Shown here in pieces: positions 34,618-42,125 of a stretch of 64,000 bases of DNA. The stretch is taken from contig CAZGQS010000008.1 of NCBI GenBank assembly GCA_964527775.1, positions 1 through 64,000 of the forward strand, given 5' to 3'. This stretch comes from VMCP01 sp964527775. Lineage in GTDB: Bacteria > Bacteroidota > Bacteroidia > NS11-12g > UBA955. The position numbers and the translations under genes were made by a program. The notes below the pieces were generated by a model that saw only the letters and a program-made list of their open reading frames with translations, had not been told where the DNA came from and searched no databases. Every line of letters starts with the position of its first letter. Position 1 is the first letter of the stretch.

Positions 34618-35213
34618 AAAATTTGCCGGTAATGGAGCATTTTTACACCATTCAGGGTGAAGGTGCTTATACAGGGTTTGCGGCTTATTTTGTTCGTCTG
34701 GGTGGTTGTGACGTGGGTTGCACATGGTGTGATGTTAAAGACAGTTGGGATGCCTCAAAACACCCTGTATTTTCCGTAGATGAAATTTTAGAATGGGTAT
34801 TGAATTCGGGTGCAAATAGGGTCGTAATAACTGGAGGTGAGCCGGCGATGTATGATTTGAACGAGTTGGTTGATGCCTTTAAAAAGAACCAAATTTTTGT
34901 GCACATCGAAACATCTGCTGCGCACGAAATAAAAGGAGCGTTTGATTGGGTGACTATTTCCCCCAAAAAATTCAAATTTCCCCTAGACAACCAGATGCCA
35001 AAAGCACATGAATTAAAGATCATAGTGTATAATAAATCTGATTTTGAGTGGGCGGAAAAGTGGGCACAATGTTGTTCGTCTAGTTGCAAATTATACCTCC
35101 AGCCAGAGTGGGACAGAAGAGATGTGGTGATGAATCAAATTATTGATTACGTGAAGATTAATCCGCATTGGCAAATTTCACAACAAACTCATAAATACTT
35201 AGGAATTCCATAA
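34614..35213 (+). CDS. queE: 7-carboxy-7-deazaguanine synthase
   Basis: This 199-aa radical-SAM enzyme makes 7-carboxy-7-deazaguanine in the queuosine (PreQ0) pathway. The radical SAM cysteines are Cys32, Cys36 and Cys39 (CDVGCTWC), with the upstream FYTIQGEGAYTG and the later TGGEPAMYDL region. The short length and CxxxCxxC spacing fit the smaller QueE type. It overlaps folD by 4 nt. No other que genes lie in the window. Confidence 0.85.
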   Translation: MKNLPVMEHFYTIQGEGAYTGFAAYFVRLGGCDVGCTWCDVKDSWDASKHPVFSVDEILEWVLNSGANRVVITGGEPAMYDLNELVDAFKKNQIFVHIETSAAHEIKGAFDWVTISPKKFKFPLDNQMPKAHELKIIVYNKSDFEWAEKWAQCCSSSCKLYLQPEWDRRDVVMNQIIDYVKINPHWQISQQTHKYLGIP

Positions 35214-35270
35214 TTTCAAACGCTGCAAAGCCTGTGAGTAAGTAGGTTGTCATTAGACAATCGCTTGAAT

Positions 35271-35278
35271 TATTTTTG
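35271..35278 (+). promoter_or_regulatory. -7 promoter element, serine hydrolase
   Basis: TATTTTTG matches TAnnTTTG and ends 5 nt before the ATG at 35284. A small hairpin (TTGTC-atta-GACAA, 35247-35260) lies just upstream and may be a weak queE terminator or an operator. Confidence 0.45.
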
Positions 35279-35283
35279 AAATT

Positions 35284-36399
35284 ATGTTGAAGAAGGGGCT
35301 TCTTGCTGTTGTTTTGGTCTTTGGATTGGGGCGTGAGCTCAATTTGAAGGCTCAGCAAAATAAGAGCCTATCAACCGAGCAAATCATTCAATCTCGGTAT
35401 CACTCTTTCACCGATTCTACGAAACGCAAAATTGAAGCTTTCTTTGATTATCACCAGAAAATCGGCAACTTCAATGGAACGTATTTGATGTTTTCCAATG
35501 ACAGTATCATTTATGGTTCGAGGGGATATTCGATTTACAGTAATCTAGATTCTGTGGAGCCTGGCGATTTGTTTCAATTGGCATCGGTTTCAAAAATTTT
35601 TACCGCTATGAGCGTCATGATGCTGCATCAAGACGGTTATCTTAATATCGATGACTCTGTGCATTGGTATATTCCTGAACTCGAAAATAAAGGCGTCACT
35701 ATTCGGCAATTATTGAGCCACACCAGCGGACTACCTGATTATTTCTACGCTGACTATCCGAAGGGCTTTTTCCCCGAGGGACAAACCCACATGACCAATG
35801 AACAGGTGGTTGAAGTGATTAATTTGCAAGGTAAACGCAAGTATACCAAGCAAGGATTTTACCATTATTGCAACACGAATTACGCTTTTTTGAGTCTCAT
35901 AGTCGAGAGGTTGTCGCACAAAGATTTCCGAACTTTTGTCAGGGATCATATCTGCAAAAGTGCCGAAATGAAATATTCACACATTGCCAATTTTGATTCC
36001 CTGCCTTTGGTGAATTATCCTGTTCAAGGCTACAACAAGTGGAGTGTATTTGATGACAATATTTTCAACGGAACCACCGGCGACAAGGGTGTTTATTCCA
36101 ATGTTTTCGAGATGTTCATGCTTGACCGCGCGTTGAAAGGCTCCTATATCCTTCACGAAGCCACTAAACAAGAAATGTGGACTCCCCAGACGGTTACCAG
36201 TTCAGACGGTTATTATTCTTTGGGATGGCGAATCAAGTACATCGACGGAAAGAAATGGGTGTTTCACAACGGCTGGTGGAAGGGCTTTCGTACCTACTTT
36301 TGGCGCTGCCTAGATGAAGATAAGAGCTTCGTAGTGCTTACTAATAACGTGGATGGCAGATTTCTCAGTACCCTTCAGATGGTGCATTTATTGGATTGA
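35284..36399 (+). CDS. class C beta-lactamase-fold serine hydrolase
   Basis: This 371-aa exported protein has a signal sequence (residues 1-23, ending LKAQ) and a beta-lactamase/transpeptidase-like fold. The catalytic SxxK is Ser101-Val-Ser-Lys104 (LASVSKIFTA). The YxN box is in YCNTNYAF, and the third box is HNG (VFHNGWWKGF) instead of KTG, which is common in esterase or D-aminopeptidase-like members. True beta-lactamase activity is unlikely; a peptidase or esterase role in the periplasm is more probable. It converges on the next gene with a 12-nt overlap. Confidence 0.75.
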   Translation: MLKKGLLAVVLVFGLGRELNLKAQQNKSLSTEQIIQSRYHSFTDSTKRKIEAFFDYHQKIGNFNGTYLMFSNDSIIYGSRGYSIYSNLDSVEPGDLFQLASVSKIFTAMSVMMLHQDGYLNIDDSVHWYIPELENKGVTIRQLLSHTSGLPDYFYADYPKGFFPEGQTHMTNEQVVEVINLQGKRKYTKQGFYHYCNTNYAFLSLIVERLSHKDFRTFVRDHICKSAEMKYSHIANFDSLPLVNYPVQGYNKWSVFDDNIFNGTTGDKGVYSNVFEMFMLDRALKGSYILHEATKQEMWTPQTVTSSDGYYSLGWRIKYIDGKKWVFHNGWWKGFRTYFWRCLDEDKSFVVLTNNVDGRFLSTLQMVHLLD

Positions 36400-37332
36400 A
36401 ATTCGCTGAAAAGTGCTTTGTGATCTAATGATGTAAATCCCTTCGGGTAAATGGCTTAGGTCTATTTTGTTGCCGCGTTCCAAGTTGTTACTTTCTCCAA
36501 CTATTGATCCATTGGAAGCCATAATTTGAATGTTTTCAAGGTTTTGAAGCGCTGTAAGTTCCTTGTCTTGGTAATTGTAAATGACCATTTTTTCTTTTTC
36601 GGGGGACGTTAACCCGTTGAAGATTCCTTGATTGATCACTCCAATGGCATCTAGGTCAAATCCTGAACTAGCAAAGTTTGTAGGCCACGGATCGTTAATG
36701 ATATTTTCTTTTGAGTCTTTGGTACCCAACAGTGGATTGATTGAACCTACAACATCAATAATTTTTACGTAATGAAATTTCATTGGCAAGCCCGGAAGTA
36801 TGATTTCTGAAATATCAAAGGGTGTACCGTAGGGCATTCTATATTTACCCGCCAAATTGTGAATATTTTCAGGGAAGGTAGCTCCAAAGCCGGCGGTTTG
36901 TGAATCTATTTGAGTCAAACTCACAGATGGAAAGCGGTAGAAGTCAACTCCATTCTCACTGATTTCCACATGGGCCAATTCCAAGAACGAATCATTGAAT
37001 GCATTTTCAAACACTGCAAAATCAAATCCTGGTCCATCCACTATGGGCGGATTGAAATAAATAAGGGCGGAGCCGCCATCGCCTAGGCTAACCACACCAT
37101 TTTTTCGCGATTTGCCAACTGCTGAATTTTCGTTTCCAACAGCAGCCCGCCCAGAATCAGCTACATTTATTTGCCGAAGTCCAACATTTAACTGTGATGA
37201 GATTCCCCAGCCCACAAAGCAGGAGCTATCACCATGAATGGCAGTGCTCCCAAATATACCTGCAGCTGGTGCAAACTGAGCACACAGTTTTGTACATGTT
37301 GTTAGGATAGTTATGGTGATGAGGTGTTTCAT
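36388..37332 (-). CDS. secreted T9SS type A protein, function unknown
   Basis: This 314-aa protein has a signal peptide (residues 1-18), a body of about 220 residues and a C-terminal sorting domain of about 70 residues (IQIMASNGSIVGESNN, LSHLPEGIYIIRSQ). The body has the recognisable surface-protein stretch GPGFDFAVFENAF and an ISENGVDF strand, resembling uncharacterised secreted or surface proteins. Its start codon abuts a long heptamer-repeat tract, so it has no ordinary promoter or leader. It carries a copy of the TTTTCGGGGGAC word (36596-36607). Confidence 0.65.
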   Translation of the reverse strand: MKHLITITILTTCTKLCAQFAPAAGIFGSTAIHGDSSCFVGWGISSQLNVGLRQINVADSGRAAVGNENSAVGKSRKNGVVSLGDGGSALIYFNPPIVDGPGFDFAVFENAFNDSFLELAHVEISENGVDFYRFPSVSLTQIDSQTAGFGATFPENIHNLAGKYRMPYGTPFDISEIILPGLPMKFHYVKIIDVVGSINPLLGTKDSKENIINDPWPTNFASSGFDLDAIGVINQGIFNGLTSPEKEKMVIYNYQDKELTALQNLENIQIMASNGSIVGESNNLERGNKIDLSHLPEGIYIIRSQSTFQRISIQ

Positions 37333-37556
37333 TGATTGGTTATCGGTTATCGGTTATCGGTTTTCGGTTTTCGGTGGTCAGTAATCGGCTCTCGGCTCTC
37401 GGCTCTCAGCCGTCGGCCGACGGCGGTCAGCGGTCAGCGGTCAGCGGTCAGCCGACAGCAATCAGCAATCAGCCATCAGCCATCAGCTCTCGGCTCTCGG
37501 CTCTCGGCTCTAAGCCAGCGGCGAAGCCGCCTAGCCAAAGACCAAAGACCAAAGAC
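37333..37556. repeat. heptamer-repeat element A (NNNTCRG units plus CCAAAGA units)
   Basis: From 37333 to 37521 the sequence is 27 consecutive 7-nt units in one register. Most units have the form NNNTCRG: ttatcgg x3, ttttcgg x2, tggtcag, taatcgg, ctctcgg x2, ctctcag, ccgtcgg, cggtcag x4, caatcag x2, ccatcag x2, ctctcgg x3. A few are diverged (tgattgg, ccgacgg, ccgacag, ctctaag, ccagcgg). A GC-rich mini-hairpin (GGCGAAGCC) follows and then ccaaaga x3 up to the gap. The array begins at the base next to the start codon of the minus-strand gene. It appears non-coding. Confidence 0.9.
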
Positions 37557-37656
37557 NNNNNNNNNNNNNNNNNNNNNNNNNNNNNNNNNNNNNNNNNNNN
37601 NNNNNNNNNNNNNNNNNNNNNNNNNNNNNNNNNNNNNNNNNNNNNNNNNNNNNNNN
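37557..37656. other. assembly gap (100 N)
   Basis: Exactly 100 N mark a scaffold join of unknown real length. It hides the 3' end of the formiminotransferase-cyclodeaminase gene and the rest of repeat element A. The flanks do not overlap each other. Confidence 0.95.
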
Positions 37657-39281
37657 AGTAATTCTTCAGCTTGTTTTACAATGTTTTCGGCAAATTGACG
37701 ATCTCCCAAATCTTTGGCATTGGTGAGAACGTTGAAAAATGCACCGCGAACCGCAGTTTTAATGCAAATAACGCCTACGGCAACATCGCTCATGCTGTTG
37801 GGGTTGCCAATGATTGACATTTCTTTCAGTAGAGGCAAACAATTATATGCTGCTTCCATGGTTCGGAATGGAATCATGGTGGCGTATTGGCTGGCTTTTT
37901 CAACGGCTTCCTTTCGGGCAATTTTTTGTTCTTCGGTGTCTTTAGGCAGTTGGAAAGCAGCCATAATTCCATCGAATGCGCGAGTGTCTTCATCTACTAA
38001 ATGAAGCAGTTGATCTTTGAGTTTTTGTCCCTTCTCAGCCCAAGGCGAAAAATCGGCTACGCGATCTTCCCAGCCTCTTTTGATGGCACTTCCGTTGGCC
38101 ACCATCGTGCCAAGGGCCGCGCCGAGTGCACCCGATAGAGCGGCAATACTTCCACCACCTGGGGCCACAGAATCGCTGGCCGTTTCGTTGGTAAACGCTT
38201 TAACGCTCATGGAAACGAGTCGTTCTTGAGCCAAGTCTTTTAGAAGATATTCAATGATTCTGGTTTTAGGATCAAAGTGGCTCAATTCATTTAGGCCCAT
38301 GCTTTTGATGGCCATATCAACCAGAGTTTGTTCGTCTACACCACTGCTCATGCCTTGTTTTTCAAGGAAATATTTTCCAGCATCGAGCATGGGTTGAAGG
38401 GGAACGAGACCAACTAATTCGCTGCCAGTGACTCTCACGCCGCGTTCGTCAGCCGATTTACAAGTTTCTTCAAAAACGGAATGTAACGGAGTTTCTCTGA
38501 AGTTTGTGAGATTGATGCTGATTTGAGCAATTCCATATTCTTCTATGTACCAGCCTATGGCCTTTACGTGTTTGAGTTTTCCGGGGATGCGCACATCTTC
38601 GCCGTTTTCGTCTTTGACAATTTTTCCAACGTAGGGATTTCCTTCTCGGAGGACTCTTCCCGCTTCGCGGATGTCAAAAGCTATTCGGTTGGCAATGCGG
38701 GTGCTCTTGCTATTGAGATTGACGTTATAGGCAATGAGGAAGTCTCTTGCTCCAATGACGGTGGCTCCTGCCTTCGCATTCATCTTTGAGGGACCAAAGT
38801 CTGGTTTCCATTGTGGTTCTTGAATTTTGTCGAAAAATCCTTCGTATTCACCAGAACGAATCACACTGAGGTTAGATCTAGATTTATTGGGTTGGGCCTC
38901 CTCGTATAGATATATGGGAATTTGGAGTTCGTTACCCACGCGTTCAGCGAGTTTTTGGGCATATTGAGCGGTTTCTTCCATGCTAATTCCTGAAATAGGA
39001 ATCAAAGGACAAACATCTGTGGCACCCATACGAGGGTGTTCACCGCTGTGTTGCGACATATCAATAAGTTCGGATGCGCATTTGATTCCGCGGAATGCAG
39101 CCTCAATTACAGCCTCTGGCTCTCCCACGAAAGTAACCACGGTTCTATTGGTGGCTTTTCCTGGATCTACGTTTAATAATTTTATTCCATCAACTGACTC
39201 AATGGCATCAGTAATTTGCTTGATAATCTGAGGGTTTCTGCCTTCACTAAAATTAGGAACGCACTCAACAATTTTTTGCAT
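37657..39281 (-). CDS. glutamate formimidoyltransferase / formiminotetrahydrofolate cyclodeaminase (3' end in gap)
   Basis: This bifunctional histidine-degradation enzyme of at least 541 aa transfers the formimino group of formiminoglutamate to THF and releases ammonia. The N-terminal formiminotransferase domain (residues 1 to about 300) starts MQKIVECVPNFSEGRN and has HSGEHPRMGATDVCPLIP and IGARDFLIAYNVNL. The C-terminal cyclodeaminase domain has SVAPGGGSIAALSGALGAALG and NPNSMSDVAVGVIC. The visible part already has the length of complete enzymes, so only the last codons are lost in the gap. A -7 element 4 nt before the ATG supports the start. Confidence 0.9.
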
Positions 39282-39285
39282 GGCA

Positions 39286-39293
39286 CAAAGGTA
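39286..39293 (-). promoter_or_regulatory. -7 promoter element, formiminotransferase-cyclodeaminase
   Basis: Minus-strand TACCTTTG matches TAnnTTTG, 4 nt before the ATG at 39281. Together with the divergent element at 39314 it makes a promoter region of only about 50 bp. Confidence 0.5.
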
Positions 39294-39313
39294 AATAATT
39301 CAGTTCAATTGGG

Positions 39314-39321
39314 TATCTTTG
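39314..39321 (+). promoter_or_regulatory. -7 promoter element, phosphohexomutase
   Basis: TATCTTTG matches TAnnTTTG and lies 12 nt before the ATG at 39334. This rules out the upstream in-frame TTG at 39319, which overlaps the element. Confidence 0.5.
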
Positions 39322-39333
39322 CGCCCCGTTTTT

Positions 39334-40713
39334 ATGACGTTAATCAAATCCATTTCAGGCATTCGCGGCACCATAGGTGGTGCACCTACAGACAACCTTA
39401 CTCCTGTTGATATTGTGAAGTTTGCTTCGGCATACGGAACGTGGATATTGGGCAAGGGCGGTAATAAGACCATTGTTATTGGTAGAGATGCTCGAATCAG
39501 TGGTTCTATGGTTTCTGAGTTGATCATTCAAACCCTCATTGGCCTAGGACTTGATGTAGTTGATTTGGGACTTTCTACAACTCCAACTGTAGAAATGGCG
39601 GTTCCTGCTGAGATTGCGGCAGGCGGAATTATCGTGACAGCATCTCACAATCCAAAGCAGTGGAACGCTCTAAAATTGTTGAACGAAGTTGGTGAGTTTA
39701 TCAGTGCAGCTGAGGGACAAAAAATTCTAGAAATTGCAGAAGCCGGCGAGTTTCATTTTGCCCCTGTAGATCAACTGGGAAAACAAAGCAGTAAAGATTA
39801 TTTAGATTATCATATTGAGCAAATTTTGGCTTTAGACTTGGTGAAACCAGAGTTGATAAAGAAAGCCAATTATAAAATCGCGGTTGATCCCGTGAATAGC
39901 GTAGGTGGTATCGCCGTACCTCGTTTGTTGAATGCGTTAGGCGTTGATGATGTGGTTATCATAAACGGTGAACCTACCGGTGTTTTTGCTCACAATCCAG
40001 AGCCATTGGCAGAACACTTGGGTGAGATTTCTTCCACCGTAAAAAGTGAAAAATGTCATTTAGGAATCGTAGTTGATCCAGATGTAGATCGATTGGCATT
40101 TGTTTGCGACGATGGGGAAATGTTTGGTGAAGAATATACTTTGGTGGCGGTTGCTGATTTTGTTTTGAGTCACAAACCTGGCGCTACCGTAAGTAATTTA
40201 TCAAGCACTCGGGCATTGAGAGATATTACTGAAAAAGTGGGCCAATCTTACTTTGCCAGTGCGGTGGGAGAGGTGAATGTAGTAGAGGTAATGAAGGCCA
40301 ACAATGCAGTTATTGGTGGTGAAGGTAATGGTGGAGTTATAGTTCCAGAATTGCATTACGGAAGAGATGCCTTAGCAGGAATTGCCTTGTTCTTGACTCA
40401 CCTTGCAGAAAAAGGAGTAAAAATCAGTAATTTGAGGTCTACTTATCCAACGTATCAAATGTCAAAAAACAAAGCGGAATTAACCGCGGGTACTGACGTT
40501 GATATGATATTGGAGAAAATATCTGAAAAATATAAAAAGCAACCTCAAAATACCATTGATGGGGTTAAAATTGAGTTTGATGGAGACTGGGTGCATTTGA
40601 GAAAAAGCAATACCGAACCCATCATTCGTATTTACGCGGAAAGCGCAAGTATCACAACGGCAGAAAATCTTACTAAAAAAATCCTCCAAGACATTGGAGA
40701 AATAATTGAATAA
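39334..40713 (+). CDS. glmM: phosphoglucosamine mutase / phosphomannomutase family
   Basis: This 459-aa alpha-D-phosphohexomutase has phosphoserine Ser104 in TASHNP, the metal loop VVDPDVDRLAF, the sugar-binding GEGNGGVIVPELHYGRD and the phosphate-binding RKSNTEPIIRIYAES. It probably interconverts glucosamine 6- and 1-phosphate for peptidoglycan and lipopolysaccharide, but a phosphomannomutase role is equally possible from sequence. The ATG at 39334 was preferred because the upstream TTG overlaps the -7 element. It precedes ychF by 2 nt. Confidence 0.8.
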   Translation: MTLIKSISGIRGTIGGAPTDNLTPVDIVKFASAYGTWILGKGGNKTIVIGRDARISGSMVSELIIQTLIGLGLDVVDLGLSTTPTVEMAVPAEIAAGGIIVTASHNPKQWNALKLLNEVGEFISAAEGQKILEIAEAGEFHFAPVDQLGKQSSKDYLDYHIEQILALDLVKPELIKKANYKIAVDPVNSVGGIAVPRLLNALGVDDVVIINGEPTGVFAHNPEPLAEHLGEISSTVKSEKCHLGIVVDPDVDRLAFVCDDGEMFGEEYTLVAVADFVLSHKPGATVSNLSSTRALRDITEKVGQSYFASAVGEVNVVEVMKANNAVIGGEGNGGVIVPELHYGRDALAGIALFLTHLAEKGVKISNLRSTYPTYQMSKNKAELTAGTDVDMILEKISEKYKKQPQNTIDGVKIEFDGDWVHLRKSNTEPIIRIYAESASITTAENLTKKILQDIGEIIE

Positions 40714-40715
40714 CT

Positions 40716-41816
40716 ATGTCTTTACAATGCGGAATTGTTGGTCTACCCAACGTGGGGAAATCTACTCTTTTCAATGCAGTTTCTAGTGCCAAGGCACAAT
40801 CTGCAAACTTCCCTTTTTGCACCATTGAACCCAATGTTGGAACCATAACCGTTCCCGATGTCCGCATCAATACCTTATCGGCGTTGGTTAATCCGCAAAA
40901 TATTGTACCCACTACCATTGAGATTGTGGATATCGCTGGATTGGTAAAAGGCGCATCCAAGGGAGATGGTTTAGGGAACCAGTTTTTGGGGAATATCAGA
41001 AATACACATGCCATTTTGCATGTACTCCGTTGTTTTGACGATGATAATATCATTCACGTAGATGGAAGTGTAGACCCCATCAGAGATAAAGAGATCATTG
41101 ACACAGAGTTGCAATTGAAAGATTTAGAAACTCTTGAAAATAGAATCTCAAAAATTGCCAAACAAGCCAGAACCGGTGGCGATAAAGAAGCTGCACGTTT
41201 ACTAGAAGTTTGCGAAGCCTTCCGAGACCACCTTTTAAAAGGACAGAACGCCCGCACATTAGAGCTGGATGCAGAGAAACGCGTGGCTATCAAAGAGTTG
41301 AATCTCTTAACTGATAAGCCCGTAATGTACGTTTGTAACGTTGATCCTAGCAGTGCAAAGTCGGGAAATGCTTACGTTGATCGGGTGCGTGAATCAGTAA
41401 AGAACGAACAAGCCGAAATCTTAGTCATTTCTGCTGCTATTGAAGCTGAAATTGCCGAATTAGAGAGTTTTGAAGACCGACAAATGTTTCTTCAGGAGTT
41501 GGGTTTAGATCGCAGTGGAGTTGAAAATCTCATTCACGGCGCATACAAACTATTGAATTATATCACCTATTTCACCGTTGGTGTTAAAGAAGTTAGAGCT
41601 TGGACCATCACCAAAGGAATGAAGGCACCCCAAGCGGCTGGTGTTATTCATACAGATTTTGAAAAAGGCTTCATCCGCGCCGAAGTAATTGCCTACGACG
41701 ACTATGTTCACTACAAGACAGAATCAGCTGCCCGCGATGCAGGTAAGCTCCGTGTTGAAGGAAAAGAGTACGTTGTCAACGACGGCGATTGCATGCATTT
41801 TAGGTTTAACGTTTAG
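40716..41816 (+). CDS. ychF: redox-regulated ATPase YchF (Obg family)
   Basis: This 366-aa P-loop protein has G1 GLPNVGKST at residues 8-16, G3 in DIAGLVKGASKGDGLGNQFL, a central coiled coil, and the C-terminal TGS domain (TVGVKEVRAWTITKGMKAPQAAGVIHTDFEKGF). Unlike other Obg proteins, YchF hydrolyses ATP (the G4 region reads NVDP). It interacts with ribosomes and is linked to stress responses. It lies 2 nt after the phosphohexomutase. Four bases after its stop, repeat element B begins. Confidence 0.95.
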   Translation: MSLQCGIVGLPNVGKSTLFNAVSSAKAQSANFPFCTIEPNVGTITVPDVRINTLSALVNPQNIVPTTIEIVDIAGLVKGASKGDGLGNQFLGNIRNTHAILHVLRCFDDDNIIHVDGSVDPIRDKEIIDTELQLKDLETLENRISKIAKQARTGGDKEAARLLEVCEAFRDHLLKGQNARTLELDAEKRVAIKELNLLTDKPVMYVCNVDPSSAKSGNAYVDRVRESVKNEQAEILVISAAIEAEIAELESFEDRQMFLQELGLDRSGVENLIHGAYKLLNYITYFTVGVKEVRAWTITKGMKAPQAAGVIHTDFEKGFIRAEVIAYDDYVHYKTESAARDAGKLRVEGKEYVVNDGDCMHFRFNV

Positions 41817-41845
41817 TCAGGTCCTCGGTCTTTGGTCTTTGGTCT

Positions 41846-41900
41846 TTGGTCTTTGGCTGACCGCTTCGCGGGGGACATTGCGGCTGTGGGCTATATGCCA
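41846..41900. repeat. 55-bp left copy of a direct duplication at the gap
   Basis: These 55 bases are identical to 42001-42055, on the other side of the 100-N gap. Each copy ends exactly at its contig edge, which fits two contigs that overlap by an assembler word length of 55. In the true genome there is probably one copy and no gap. Confidence 0.85.
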
Positions 41901-42000
41901 NNNNNNNNNNNNNNNNNNNNNNNNNNNNNNNNNNNNNNNNNNNNNNNNNNNNNNNNNNNNNNNNNNNNNNNNNNNNNNNNNNNNNNNNNNNNNNNNNNNN
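41901..42000. other. assembly gap (100 N), probably a negative gap
   Basis: This join of 100 N is flanked by identical 55-bp contig ends, so the two contigs most likely overlap and the intergenic spacer is really about 154 bp. Confidence 0.9.
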
Positions 42001-42055
42001 TTGGTCTTTGGCTGACCGCTTCGCGGGGGACATTGCGGCTGTGGGCTATATGCCA
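42001..42055. repeat. 55-bp right copy of a direct duplication at the gap
   Basis: Identical to 41846-41900. It starts at the first base after the N run. Contains the CGGGGGAC word. Confidence 0.85.
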
Positions 42056-42125
42056 TACACTCTAAACTCTAAACTTCAGCTGAGAGCTGAGAGCTGAGAG
42101 CTGATCACCGATCACCGATCACTGA

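Larger units (their letters stand above)
41817..42125. repeat. heptamer-repeat element B (inverted relative to A)
   Basis: The region between two convergent stop codons is almost wholly repeats. On the plus strand it has gtctttg x4 (41828-41855), a short GC-rich core with gcttcgc and cgggggac, then after the gap and duplication actctaa x2, acttcag, ctgagag x3, ctgatca, ccgatca x2, ctgatca (42059-42128), all in 7-nt register. Read on the minus strand it has the order of element A: NNNTCRG units, core with GCGAAG, CCAAAGA units. The last unit contains the stop codon of the E1 gene. Confidence 0.9.

Noticed and set aside
35247..35260. Strong terminator after queE
   Set aside because: The stem is only 5 bp and no T run follows; noted only as a weak hairpin.
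37476..37556. C-terminal extension of the formiminotransferase-cyclodeaminase across the gap
   Set aside because: The extension is translated heptamer repeat; the enzyme already has full family length before the gap.
37333..37556. CRISPR array
   Set aside because: Units are 7 nt with no unique spacers of 25-40 nt, and no cas genes are present.
37332..37698. Open frames through the heptamer tract and the N run
   Set aside because: A 7-nt period keeps all frames open by chance and the translations are low-complexity repeats interrupted by N; there is no coding evidence.
41806..42065. Short open frames over the second gap
   Set aside because: They cross N and repeat units and have no homologous features.
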